A DNA stretch of 64,000 nt from Streptomyces sp. R33. Lineage in GTDB: Bacteria > Actinomycetota > Actinomycetes > Streptomycetales > Streptomycetaceae. How positions within the stretch are numbered: the first letter of the stretch is position 1; the number at the start of each line of letters is the position of its first letter. The position numbers and the translations under genes are program-made. Below, one piece after another: positions 56,348-64,000 of the stretch. Location: assembly GCF_041200175.1 (NCBI RefSeq), contig NZ_CP165727.1, positions 1,054,001 to 1,118,000 of the forward strand, written 5' to 3'. The notes under the pieces are model-generated. The model worked only from the letters and a program-made list of their open reading frames with translations, was not told the DNA's origin and did not search any database.

Positions 56348-57222
56348 GCACGCTCGGCTCCGAGATCCGTCGCATCGGCATCGTCGGCTGCGGCCGGATG
56401 GGCGCCGGAATCGCCGAAGTCTGCGCCCGCGCCGGCCTCGACACGGTCGTCTGCGAGGCCGACGCCACGGCGGCCCGCGCCGCCCGCGAGCGGGTCGCCG
56501 TGTCGCTGGAACGCGCCGTGCAGCGCGGCAGGCTCGACCGGATCTCCGCCGAGGCCGCGCTGGCCCGCCTGCTGTTCACCGGGGACCTCGAGGATCTCGC
56601 GGACCGGCAGCTGGTCATCGAAGCCGCCGTGGAGAACGCCGACGTGAAGAAGGAGATCTTCAGCGCCCTCGACAAGCTCGTGGAGGACCCGGGGGCGATC
56701 CTCGCCTCCAACACCTCCGCCATCCCGATCATGACCCTGGGCATGGCCACGGGCCGCGCCGACCGCGTGCTGGGGGTGCACTTCTTCAACCCCGTCCCGG
56801 TCCTGCCGCTGGTCGAGATCGTCTCCTCCCTCCACACCACGGCGGACACCGCCGGCACGATGGAGTGCTTCCTACGCGAAACGCTCGGCAAGACCACGAT
56901 CCGCTCCCGGGACCGGTCCGGCTTCGTGGTCAACGCACTACTGGTCCCCTACCTGCTGTCGGCCATCCGGATGGCCGAGTCCGGCTTCGCGACGGCCGCC
57001 GACATCGACGCCGGCATGGTGCTCGGCTGCGCCCACCCCATGGGACCGCTGAAACTCGCCGACCTCATCGGCCTCGACACCGTCGCCGCGATCGCGGAGT
57101 CCCTCTACGCCGAGTTCAAGGAACCCCTGTACGCCCCGCCGCCGCTCCTCCGCCGGATGGTCCAGGCAGGGCTCCTCGGCCGCAAGACGGGGCGCGGGTT
57201 CCACACCTACGACCGGGGCTGA
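56344..57222 (+). CDS. 3-hydroxybutyryl-CoA dehydrogenase
   Basis: 292 residues, ATG in an ATGA overlap with the aceB remnant. The NAD-binding N-terminus is IGIVGCGRMGAGIAEVCARAG, the middle has VIEAAVENADVKKEIFSALD, and the catalytic HFFNPVPVLPLVEIV (His) is followed by SGFVVNALLVPYLLSAIRM (Asn) and a C-terminal HPMGPLKLADLIGLDTV. It reduces acetoacetyl-CoA or oxidises 3-hydroxybutyryl-CoA, in the ethylmalonyl-CoA route or butyrate/PHB metabolism. Position behind aceA suggests coordinated acyl-CoA use under the ScfR-like regulator. Confidence 0.93.
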   Translation: MSTLGSEIRRIGIVGCGRMGAGIAEVCARAGLDTVVCEADATAARAARERVAVSLERAVQRGRLDRISAEAALARLLFTGDLEDLADRQLVIEAAVENADVKKEIFSALDKLVEDPGAILASNTSAIPIMTLGMATGRADRVLGVHFFNPVPVLPLVEIVSSLHTTADTAGTMECFLRETLGKTTIRSRDRSGFVVNALLVPYLLSAIRMAESGFATAADIDAGMVLGCAHPMGPLKLADLIGLDTVAAIAESLYAEFKEPLYAPPPLLRRMVQAGLLGRKTGRGFHTYDRG

Positions 57223-57266
57223 GGGGCCCCGGTCAGCGGTCCGGGCCGAGGGTGCCCCGGCTGCTG

Positions 57267-57316
57267 AGGGCAAGGCGGGGCGCGACGAGTGGTGTCGTCG
57301 CGCCCCGCCTTGCCCT
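57267..57316. terminator. 22-bp perfect hairpin terminator
   Basis: AGGGCAAGGCGGGGCGCGAC at 57267 (22 bases to 57288) pairs perfectly with 57295-57316 around the loop GTGGTG. It lies 45 bases past the dehydrogenase stop and before the convergent secreted-protein gene, so it may serve both. There is no T-run, as expected for this genus. Confidence 0.85.
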
Positions 57317-57368
57317 TGATCACCTTGCTGCGGTCCGCACCGGCGGAGGACCCGGGCCACCGGCCGGG

Positions 57369-58274
57369 TCAGACGCCGCCCTCGATGAGCGACCAGCCGG
57401 ATGAAACGTCGGGGAGCGGGCCGACGTTGGCGTAGTCGCCGTTGACGAGCGTCGACGTCCAGGCGGTCCCGTCGTTCTTGTAGAAGAACAGGCTGTCCGA
57501 GGTCCGGCCCACCTTGTCCCAGATGCCGGAGGTGCCGATCTTGCGGAAGTCGATGCCCGAGCCGTCGGTGGCGTCGGACACCCGGAACTCGAGTTGGCCG
57601 CCGGTCTTCGCCAAGGACAGCACAGAGTCCTGAGTCGCGGTCAACTGCCCCAGGTAGTCGTCCTTCGGGATGCTGCCCGTGTCCCGGTAGACGCCGTTCT
57701 TGAGGGTCCCGAAGCCCACGTTGCTCCAGGGGGAGCTCGACCCGTGCCTGGCCGCGGCGACCAACGTGTCGCACGAGGCGGCCATGGTCCCCCAGCCCGT
57801 GCTGAAGTTGTCGTACGCGCGCACCTGTCGGAACGCGCCGTTCTTGAGGGTGCCGGTGACACCGTGGCCTGAGTTGCCGTTGTAGAAGATCACGGAGTCG
57901 CCGGACGCCTCGATGAAGGTCCAGCCCGTGGAGAAGTCCTCGAACGTCCGGGTGCGGTTGTACTGCCCGTCCCTGAAGGTACCGACCTCCGCGTCCCCGG
58001 TGTTCTTGTCGTACAGCAGCAGCGAGTCGCGGCTCGCTGCGGCGTGCGTGTAGCCGGCCGGGAGATCGAGCGCCCCCTCGTACTGCCAGCGGCCGGCGGA
58101 GAGGGTGCCGGTGCCGGCTTCGCCGCTTCCGGTCTTGTAGAACAGGATCGAGGTGCTCGGCGTCGTCCGGTCGCAGAACGCCGAAGCGGCCGTCGCGGGC
58201 GTCGCCGGACCGGCCAGCAGGACGGCCGTCGCGGACGTGGCAGTGGCCAGTGCGGCCACCAGGGATTTCTTCAT
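57369..58274 (-). CDS. Secreted six-repeat (beta-propeller-like) protein
   Basis: 301 residues from an ATG with its complement at 58272-58274, GGGGAG 4 bases upstream. The signal peptide is KKSLVAALATATSATAVLLAGPATPATA. The mature protein is about six units of 40-47 residues. Each unit has a D-S-(L/V)-(L/I/F)-x-Y/A strand, then a GTL-x-x-G-x-(Y/F) segment and a (S)GW-x-x-(I/M) strand, for example DSLLLYDKNTG ... EVGTFRDGQYN ... STGWTFIEASG. Unit 4 is the most diverged. The pattern is that of a lectin-like or tectonin-type propeller secreted from the cell. Ligand unknown. Confidence 0.8.
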   Translation of the reverse strand: MKKSLVAALATATSATAVLLAGPATPATAASAFCDRTTPSTSILFYKTGSGEAGTGTLSAGRWQYEGALDLPAGYTHAAASRDSLLLYDKNTGDAEVGTFRDGQYNRTRTFEDFSTGWTFIEASGDSVIFYNGNSGHGVTGTLKNGAFRQVRAYDNFSTGWGTMAASCDTLVAAARHGSSSPWSNVGFGTLKNGVYRDTGSIPKDDYLGQLTATQDSVLSLAKTGGQLEFRVSDATDGSGIDFRKIGTSGIWDKVGRTSDSLFFYKNDGTAWTSTLVNGDYANVGPLPDVSSGWSLIEGGV

Positions 58275-58557
58275 GTTCTCCCCGCTTCCTCGCACGGGGG
58301 CGCGTCCGGCACCGGGGCGGGTGCGGCCGGCCATCGGGGCGCGCCGGAATTTCCCGCGCCGCAGCCGTGCACGATCTGAAGGAGGACGCCCTCACGCGCG
58401 GCCGGCCCGCTTCCGCGGCACCGGCCCGTCGCCGCTGCCGAGCTCGTTCCGCGCTCGTACCGAGACGTCCTCGTTCATCGTGCGCTGCCCACGACCGCGC
58501 CGCATCTCGGTGCGGCGGCGGGCGTCGCCGGCGGCCGTAGCCGGGACCGTGGCAGTG

Positions 58558-59262
58558 TCAGCCGGCGGGCGGGGCTCCGGCGGTTTTGCGCAGAACCCCT
58601 ATCTTGTCGATGCGGTGCTCGGGGTTGCCCCGGGCATCGCTCCAGAAGTTGCCTTCGGCGTGGTCCTCCGGCGTGGCGCAGGTCGAGATCGTGATCATGG
58701 CTTGTGCGGGGCTCACCCCGGGCGCCCCGGGCACTGCGGCGCGCTGTCCGCTCAGCGAGCTCTCCGAGCGGAAGGACGTCTTGCGGGTCGCGACGATCTC
58801 GTACGTGTAGACCGTCCCACCCGCGGTCACGAGAACCGTGTCGCCCTCGTCGACGGAAGGCAGGTCGTGCAGTGGACCGCCCGCCGACAGGCGGTGCGCT
58901 GTGACCAGGAAATTGCCGATCTGACCGGGGCCGACTCCGCCCCGCTCGCCGTACGGACTGGCCGCCACGCCGAGGTCCTGGATACGGGTCCCGGGCGCGT
59001 CGTCGGTGGTGCCCTCGTACGGCACCACGCGCAGCCCGGCGATACCGGCAGAGGGTATGGACAGGGTGGAGACCTGGGTACGGACGGCAACGCCGGGGCC
59101 CGCGGGCGGGGCCGCCGCCCGGGCCGGAGCGGGTACCGCTGCCGTCGTCCGCGGTGGGGCCACCGGACCGGCGGCAGCCGAAGGTGCGCACGCGGCCGAC
59201 AGGGCGGTCACGGCCCCGGCCAGTACGGCGGGCACGGCTCGGGACGGGAACGGCAGGAGCAT
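58558..59262 (-). CDS. Sortase-fold (class E/F-like) lipoprotein
   Basis: 234 residues from an ATG with its complement at 59260-59262; a start at 59391 would add 43 unlikely residues. The N-terminus MLLPFPSRAVPAVLAGAVTALSAAC ends in a lipobox (LSAAC), so it is probably lipid-anchored, followed by an Ala/Pro linker. The sortase core shows VSTLSIPSAGIAGLRVVPYEG, GPGQIGNFLVTAHRLSAGGPLHDLP (the catalytic His as AHR), VYTYEIVATRKT, TISTCATPEDHAEGNF (the catalytic Cys as TISTC) and an Arg in EHRIDKIGVLR. Sortases transfer surface proteins to peptidoglycan. A lipobox is unusual for the family. No sorting substrate is seen nearby. Confidence 0.8.
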   Translation of the reverse strand: MLLPFPSRAVPAVLAGAVTALSAACAPSAAAGPVAPPRTTAAVPAPARAAAPPAGPGVAVRTQVSTLSIPSAGIAGLRVVPYEGTTDDAPGTRIQDLGVAASPYGERGGVGPGQIGNFLVTAHRLSAGGPLHDLPSVDEGDTVLVTAGGTVYTYEIVATRKTSFRSESSLSGQRAAVPGAPGVSPAQAMITISTCATPEDHAEGNFWSDARGNPEHRIDKIGVLRKTAGAPPAG

Positions 59263-59389
59263 GGGCGCCAGAGTGACATACGGGGCATGAGGTTGATAAG
59301 GGTCCGGGTCTGTGACCTCCCTCCCGTGGCCGGTCCCGGCCGCCGGTGGAGCCGGGAGCAACGGAAAGCAGTGCCGACAGAGGAGTGCC

Positions 59390-60337
59390 ATGAAGTACGA
59401 CCTGTCCGACCGCTTGGTGGTCGGGATCGCCTCCAGTGCCCTCTTCGACCTGACCGACTGCGACGCCGTGTTCCGGGAGCGAGGAGAGGACGCCTACCGG
59501 AGCCATCAGGAGACTCATGTCGACGATGTGCTGGGCAAAGGGGTGGCCTTCCCCTTCGTCAGACGCCTGCTGTCGTTGAACGACCTCTCGGATCCGTCCG
59601 ATCCCTTGGTCGAGGTCATCATCCTTTCCCGGAACGACCCGGACACCGGCATGCGCGTCATGCGTTCGATCAAAGCGCACGACCTGCCGATCAGCCGCGC
59701 GGTCTTCCGGCAGGGTCGACCCTCACACCGCTTCATGCCGGCGCTGAACATGTCGCTGTTCCTGTCGGCCAACGGACCTGACGTCCGCGACGCGGTCGCA
59801 GAGGGACTGCCGGCGGGTCATGTACTCCAGACAGCACGAATCGACGACGAGACCGACCGTGAACTCCGCATCGCCTTCGACTTCGACGGAGTGGTGGCAG
59901 GCGACGCCGCCGAGCGGATCTACCAGAGCGGCGGTGTCGACGCGTTCCGTGCGCACGAGGTCCGCAATGCCACCACCCCCCACGATCCGGGCCCGCTACG
60001 GGACTTCCTCGCCGGCATCAATCGCCTCCAGCGCCGCGAGGAGGAGCAGCGCCGCAACGATCCGGCCTATCGGCCCCGCGTTCGGGTGTCCCTGGTCACC
60101 GCTCGGGATGCACCGGCACACGAACGCGCCGTCGCGAGCCTCAAAGGGTGGGGACTACGGGTCAACGACGCCTTCTTCCTCGGCGGTATCGACAAAGCTG
60201 CGGTCATGAAAGCGCTCGACCCGCACATCTTCTTCGACGACCAGGTCTCTCATCTGAACGCCACGGCACCGGGCACCCCCAGCGTTCACATCCCCTTCGG
60301 AGTGGTCAATACGACCCCCCGGACAGCGGAAGGGTGA
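59390..60337 (+). CDS. 5'-nucleotidase (cytosolic type)
   Basis: 315 residues from ATG 59390, AGGAG 4 bases upstream. The family (cytosolic 5'-nucleotidase, PF06189 type) is shown by the N-terminal RLVVGIASSALFDLTDCDAVF, VEVIILSRNDPDTGMRVMRS, RQGRPSHRFMPALNMSLFLSANG, the HAD-like acids IAFDFDGVVAGDAAERIYQSGG, VRVSLVTARDAPAHERAV and AFFLGGIDKAAVMKALDPHIFFDDQ. It dephosphorylates nucleoside monophosphates. It stands alone, divergent from the sortase-like gene. Confidence 0.9.
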   Translation: MKYDLSDRLVVGIASSALFDLTDCDAVFRERGEDAYRSHQETHVDDVLGKGVAFPFVRRLLSLNDLSDPSDPLVEVIILSRNDPDTGMRVMRSIKAHDLPISRAVFRQGRPSHRFMPALNMSLFLSANGPDVRDAVAEGLPAGHVLQTARIDDETDRELRIAFDFDGVVAGDAAERIYQSGGVDAFRAHEVRNATTPHDPGPLRDFLAGINRLQRREEEQRRNDPAYRPRVRVSLVTARDAPAHERAVASLKGWGLRVNDAFFLGGIDKAAVMKALDPHIFFDDQVSHLNATAPGTPSVHIPFGVVNTTPRTAEG

Positions 60338-60368
60338 GGAACGGCCGTCGGGTCGGCAGGGCTCCCGC

Positions 60369-61097
60369 TCACGTGCGCCGGGGCCCGGCCGGGGCGGCGG
60401 CTTCCAGGTCGTCGATGCTGCCGGACATCACGGTGCGCACGTGCCGGGTCAGGTGCTCGGCCGGCCAGTCCCACCAGGCGAGGGCGAGGAGGCGGGCGAC
60501 GTCCGCCTCGCTGTACCGGGTTCGGATCAGCCGGGCCGGGTTGCCGCCGGCGATGCCGTAGTCGGGGACGTCGTCGACGACGACGGCTCCGGCGGCGATG
60601 ATCGCGCCGTGGCCGATGCGCACTCCGGGCATGACCGTGGCACCGTGGCCGAACCAGACGTCGTTCCCGACGACGGTGTCCCCGCGGCCGGGGAGGCCGG
60701 TGATGAGATCGAAGTGCTCGGCCCAGCCGCCGCCCATGATGGGGAACGGGAAGGTCGAGGGGCCGTCCATACGGTGGTTGGCACCGTTCATGAGGAACCG
60801 GACGCCGGTGCCCAGAGCGCAGAACCTCCCGATGATCAGCTTCTCCGGCCCGTAGTGGTAGAGCACGTTGCGCGTCTCGAAGGCGGTGGGCTCGTCCGGA
60901 TCGTCGTAGTAGGAATACTCGCCGACCTCGATCAGCGGAGACGTCACCAGCGGCTTCAGGAGCACCACGCGCGGCTGTCCGGGCATCGGACGGAGCACCG
61001 AGGAGTCGGGCGGAACGAGATTCACGGTGGAACCACTCCAGACGGTCTGTGCGTGCGTGGACAGTACGCCCATGATCCCGGACGTGGCGTCCGGCAC
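60369..61097 (-). CDS. Hexapeptide-repeat O-acetyltransferase (CatB/Vat-like)
   Basis: 242 residues from GTG 61097; ATG 61073 (MGVLSTHAQ) is alternative. The left-handed beta-helix repeats are in GPEKLIIGRFCALGTGVRFLMNGANHRMDG and GNDVWFGHGATVMPGVRIGHGAIIAAGAVV, with the catalytic His in the MNGANHRMDG loop. The C-terminus has the xenobiotic-acetyltransferase tail with WWDWPAEHL. The family includes streptogramin A acetyltransferases and chloramphenicol acetyltransferases of the CatB type, so drug acetylation is possible but unproven. Expected to be trimeric and cytoplasmic. Confidence 0.88.
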   Translation of the reverse strand: MPDATSGIMGVLSTHAQTVWSGSTVNLVPPDSSVLRPMPGQPRVVLLKPLVTSPLIEVGEYSYYDDPDEPTAFETRNVLYHYGPEKLIIGRFCALGTGVRFLMNGANHRMDGPSTFPFPIMGGGWAEHFDLITGLPGRGDTVVGNDVWFGHGATVMPGVRIGHGAIIAAGAVVVDDVPDYGIAGGNPARLIRTRYSEADVARLLALAWWDWPAEHLTRHVRTVMSGSIDDLEAAAPAGPRRT

Positions 61098-61447
61098 GTC
61101 GGCGAGTCATCATCCGGCCCCGGGCCTGCGTCCCCTGTTCGGCGGCGTCGTCGTACTTGAGGGGGACCGGACTACCCGCGGCTCGGGCGGTGTTCGCGTC
61201 GGGTGCCGAGGCGGTCTTCGTACCCCCGCGTACCAGCGGTGATCATGCGCGCATCCGGCCGTTGCCGGGGTGGCGCCCGCCCCCCGAGCGGAGGGATCGC
61301 CAGGCCGGATTCCGGCCAACTGCCCTGATTCCACGTGGTACGGGAGAGGGACCAGGGACGGCTCTTCCAGGGGATTCGCCGGTGCCCGCCGATGCAACAA
61401 GGTGGGCACACCAGCGATTTCACCGGATGAAGGAACGGCACCCGCCC
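61098..61447. other. 350-bp region between divergent acetyltransferase and peptidase genes
   Basis: No supported gene. It must hold promoters for the acetyltransferase (minus) and the tripeptidyl-aminopeptidase (plus). I see no strong dyad or -10/-35 pair; the segment 61310-61350 (GATTCCACGTGGTACGGG) is the least GC-rich. Confidence 0.45.
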
Positions 61448-63007
61448 ATGAAACGCCTCGCACCGCTGCTCGCCACCGTCGGACTCGTCGCGACCTCCCT
61501 GCCCCTGCTGACGGCACATCAGGCAGCCGCCGCCCAGACCCCCGGCCACATGCGCCAGAAGCCGGCATGGCACCGCTGCAGCCCGGACCGGCCGGCGACG
61601 TTCGAGTGCGCGACCCTCAAGGTGCCGCTCGACTATCAGCACCCCGAGGGCCGCACGCTCGACCTCGCGATATCCCGGATCAAGAGCGAGAACCCCGCCA
61701 AGCGGCGCGGCGTCCTGCTCTTCAATCCGGGCGGTCCCGGCACCCCCGCCCTGACCCGGCCGGTCCAGCTGGACAAGAACATGCCCAAGGACGTACGGGA
61801 CCAGTACGACCTCATCGGCTTCGACCCGCGCGGGGTCGGCGAGAGCAGTCCGATCACCTGCGGCGGGCTGAGCCGGGCCGAACACGGCATCGGCGGTGCG
61901 TACCGGCCCGAGACCTTCCCCTCGGACGTGGCCTGGGCGCGCGGCATCGCCGACAAGTGCCGTGAGAAGTCCGGCGACGTCATCCCGTACATCACCACCC
62001 GCAACACGGCGCGCGACCTGGACGTGATCCGCGCGGCGCTCGGCGAGCGGAAGATCTCGTACCTGAGCTACTCGTACGGGACCTACCTCGGCGCCGTGTA
62101 CTCCCAGATGTTCCCGCAGCACACCGACCGCTTCGTGCTGGACAGCGGGGTGGACCCGCAGCGCGTCTGGCGCGGCATGATCCAGGTGTGGGGCACCGAG
62201 GCGGAGCCCGCCTTCGCGCGGTGGACGCGGTGGGCGGCGGAGCGCTCGGACCGGTACGGGCTCGGCACCACGCCCGAAGAGGTGTCGGCCACCTTCTGGG
62301 GCCTGGTGGCGCGTGCCGACCGGGACCCGATCGTCCACGACGGGCGGAAGTACACGGGTGACGATCTCAGGGCCGATCCTTCGCTGTTCTTCGACCCGTA
62401 CGGGGCTTCGGCCGCCATCAGGTTCCTGAAGGCCTTGGCCGAGACCGGACACCCGCCGGCGGACGGCGGCGCGCCGGAGCCGGAGCGGCTGCCGGCAGCC
62501 GCCCGGACCTCCTCATGGAGCGCCTCCGGGCCGAACACCGCTGCGGCCGGCCCGGCAGCAGCCCCCGATTCCGGAGACAACGCCACGGCCGTCTACTGGT
62601 CCGTCGTGTGCGGGGACACGGACAGCTGGCCGCGTGACCCCGATCAGTACGCGCGGGACGCGGTGCGGGACAAGGCGAAGTATCCGATCTACGGGGACTT
62701 CGCGTCGAACATCAAGCCGTGCGCCTTCTGGCAGCGGCCGGTCGAGCCCGCGACGCCCATGAAGACCCGGGCCGACGTACTGACCGTACAGAACGAGTGG
62801 GACCCGACGACCCCGCTGGCCAGCGGCCAGGGCCTGCACAAGGCGCTCAAGGGCTCGCGAATGGTGCTCGCGCTGGGCGGCCGGAAGCACGGTGTGTACC
62901 TCTCCGACCCGGCGTCCTGCGCCGACGCCACGGTCGACAAGTACCTCGCCACGGGCCGGCTGCCCGCTGCGGACGTGACCTGCCAGGACACGCCGCCCTC
63001 CCCGTAG
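61448..63007 (+). CDS. Secreted tripeptidyl-aminopeptidase family alpha/beta hydrolase
   Basis: 519 residues from ATG 61448 (AAGGAA about 12 bases upstream); ATG 61427 is alternative. The signal peptide is KRLAPLLATVGLVATSLPLLTAHQAAA. The Tap/SlpD-type hydrolase core shows WHRCSPDRPATFECATLKVPLDYQHPEG, GVLLFNPGGPGTPAL, YDLIGFDPRGVGESSPI, nucleophile SYLSYSYGTYLGAVYSQMFP (Ser in the S-Y-G elbow), VLTVQNEWDPTTPL (Asp) and GGRKHGVYL (His). A Pro/Ala/Gly insertion follows GHPPADGGAPEPE. These enzymes remove tripeptides from secreted peptides during growth and spore development. Confidence 0.93.
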   Translation: MKRLAPLLATVGLVATSLPLLTAHQAAAAQTPGHMRQKPAWHRCSPDRPATFECATLKVPLDYQHPEGRTLDLAISRIKSENPAKRRGVLLFNPGGPGTPALTRPVQLDKNMPKDVRDQYDLIGFDPRGVGESSPITCGGLSRAEHGIGGAYRPETFPSDVAWARGIADKCREKSGDVIPYITTRNTARDLDVIRAALGERKISYLSYSYGTYLGAVYSQMFPQHTDRFVLDSGVDPQRVWRGMIQVWGTEAEPAFARWTRWAAERSDRYGLGTTPEEVSATFWGLVARADRDPIVHDGRKYTGDDLRADPSLFFDPYGASAAIRFLKALAETGHPPADGGAPEPERLPAAARTSSWSASGPNTAAAGPAAAPDSGDNATAVYWSVVCGDTDSWPRDPDQYARDAVRDKAKYPIYGDFASNIKPCAFWQRPVEPATPMKTRADVLTVQNEWDPTTPLASGQGLHKALKGSRMVLALGGRKHGVYLSDPASCADATVDKYLATGRLPAADVTCQDTPPSP

Positions 63008-63044
63008 GGGTGCCGGGAGCCGGCGAGCCCGACGCCCTGTCCGT

Positions 63045-64000
63045 CACGGGCCGGACGGGTCCTCGTGGCCGGTCCGCCCGGGGCGCTCTCGACGCGGCCG
63101 GTCACCACCAGGTCGCCGTGCGGGGTGCGCCGCGCCAGTTCGCCGGTGCGGAAGTACCCGTCGGCGGTGAAGGAGCGTGCGTTGAGGTCCGGCGCCCTGT
63201 AGTAACCGCGCAGGGTGTACGGACCGCGGGCGAGGAGTTCGCCGGGCTGCCCGTCGGGCAGGTCCTTGCCGTCGGCGTCGACGATGCGGAGCTCGTGGTC
63301 GGGCGAGAGCGGCCTGCCCTGCGTGGTGAGCACGGTCTCGTCCGGATCGGTGGGCCGGGTGAGGGTGAGCAGCCCCTCGGCCATGCCGAAGACCTGCTGC
63401 AGGCGGCAGCCCAGTTCGGTGCCCATCCGCTCCGCGGTCGCCCGGTCCAAGGGCGCGCCGCCGACCTGCACGAGGCGCAGACTGCTCAAGTCGGCCTGGA
63501 CCGTGGGGAGTACGTCGAGCCAGCGCTGGGCGGCGTCGGGCGCCAGCGACGTGAGGGTGACCCGCTCCCGTTCGATGGCCGCGAGGCATTCGGCGGGTTC
63601 CGGGTTCTCGAGCAGGACGACGGTGCCGCCGGCCGAGAGGGTACCGACGATGCCCGGGCAGCCGAAGGCGAGGTTGGACTCGGCGGGCAGCGCAGCGAGA
63701 TACACGTCGGTCTCGGTGAGCGACACCAGCTCGGCGGCGGCCCGTGCCTGGTAGGCGTAGTCGTTGTGGGTGCGCGGAACGAGCCTGGGCACGGCCGCGG
63801 AGCCGCCGGAGAGCAGGAAGAACGCCACCTGGTCGGCGCTCTGCGCGAGCGCCGGCTCGGGAGCGGCGTCGATGGAGCCGAGCGGGGAGTACTGGCAGCC
63901 CGACGGGTCGGTCGTCAGACCGCCGTACGGGGACGACTCGCCCGGCGCCTCATAGGTGAACACCTGCCGCAGGAAGGGCCATCGGGCCGCGATGTCCGCT
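63045..64000 (-). pseudogene. Truncated, degenerate adenylation-domain gene (EntE/DhbE-like), right edge
   Basis: The frame is open at the right edge and reads ADIAARWPFLRQVFTYEAPG into the window. It matches aryl-acid AMP ligases (2,3-dihydroxybenzoate or salicylate type): LAALPAESNLAFGCPGIVGTL, LRLVQVGGAPLDRATAERM, LQQVFGMAEGLLTLTRPTDPDETVLTTQGRP, GELLARGPYTLRGYYRAPDLN and GDLVVTGR. The usual SGGTTGxPK phosphate loop is altered to SGGSAAVPRL, and the C-terminal about 120 residues with the catalytic Lys are missing: similarity ends near 63060 just before the convergent peptidase gene. The frame continues on as shadow. Both defects indicate a decayed siderophore-type gene. Confidence 0.75.

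Overview
The window is chromosomal DNA of a Streptomyces-type actinomycete. GC content is very high, third codon positions are almost all G or C, GTG starts and GGAGG ribosome sites are common, ATGA/GTGA stop-start overlaps are frequent, and the families present are typical of the genus (UdgX, a CAP-domain secreted protein, an ScfR/RamB-type regulator, an actinobacterial qcrB/ctaD/ctaF set, the Cgl0159-type step of the inositol pathway). I found no rRNA, tRNA or CRISPR array.

Layout. 1-5300: edge fragment of an unknown gene, a small lysine-rich membrane protein, then a four-gene polymorphic-toxin cassette: an SseB-like protein, a helical WXG-like protein, a T7SS-type effector ending in a papain-like (Tox-PL) toxin domain, and a 523-residue YrhB/Imm35-type protein that itself contains toxin-like modules. 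5300-7551: a secreted NLP/NPP1 protein and a secreted CAP-domain protein. 7548-10896: a stack of mobile elements joined end to end at CTAG: an IS630-family element carrying a 372-bp exact tandem duplication, a 231-bp MITE-like palindromic element, and an IS4/IS701-type element. 10909-13517: palindromic operator, class II aldolase, TetR regulator, Asp-nucleophile alpha/beta hydrolase. 13658-24484: GntR regulator and a tightly overlapped inositol uptake and catabolism operon (binding lipoprotein, permease, ATPase, inositol dehydrogenase, iolE-like, iolC, Cgl0159-type aldolase, iolB, iolD). 24575-26505: a two-gene cyclodipeptide synthase plus CYP121-like P450 pathway on the minus strand.

26931-33379: thiol transferase, DUF72, DUF6328, DJ-1-type protein, two tandem proteins sharing a domain, a YihY-type membrane protein and a CDF transporter. 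33527-37270: orphan duplicate respiratory genes ctaD, ctaF and, convergent, qcrB. 37410-40001: an overlapping minus-strand operon (nucleotidyltransferase, BON-like, metallophosphoesterase) divergent from a frameshifted udgX. 40270-47845: katG, an N-formylglutamate amidohydrolase family gene, and a very large nitrate reductase fused to a sulfite-reductase-type flavoprotein. 47951-54205: a divergent TetR/oxidoreductase pair with twin operators, an ATP-binding anti-sigma-like protein, an isochorismatase, YjbQ, a decayed cobalamin-binding-type gene, and an ScfR/RamB-like regulator. 54571-57222: aceA, a remnant of aceB, and 3-hydroxybutyryl-CoA dehydrogenase. 57369-64000: secreted six-repeat protein, sortase-like lipoprotein, 5'-nucleotidase, hexapeptide acetyltransferase, secreted tripeptidyl-aminopeptidase, and a truncated adenylation-domain gene running off the right edge.

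Functional themes are contact-dependent or secreted antagonism (toxin cassette, NLP), sugar-alcohol catabolism under GntR control, diketopiperazine natural products, redox and oxidative-stress functions, and glyoxylate/acyl-CoA metabolism. The region is a mixture of intact operons and decaying genes (udgX, aceB, btuF-like, EntE-like, yihY 3' end), which suggests an accessory chromosome arm rather than the conserved core; that placement is an inference.
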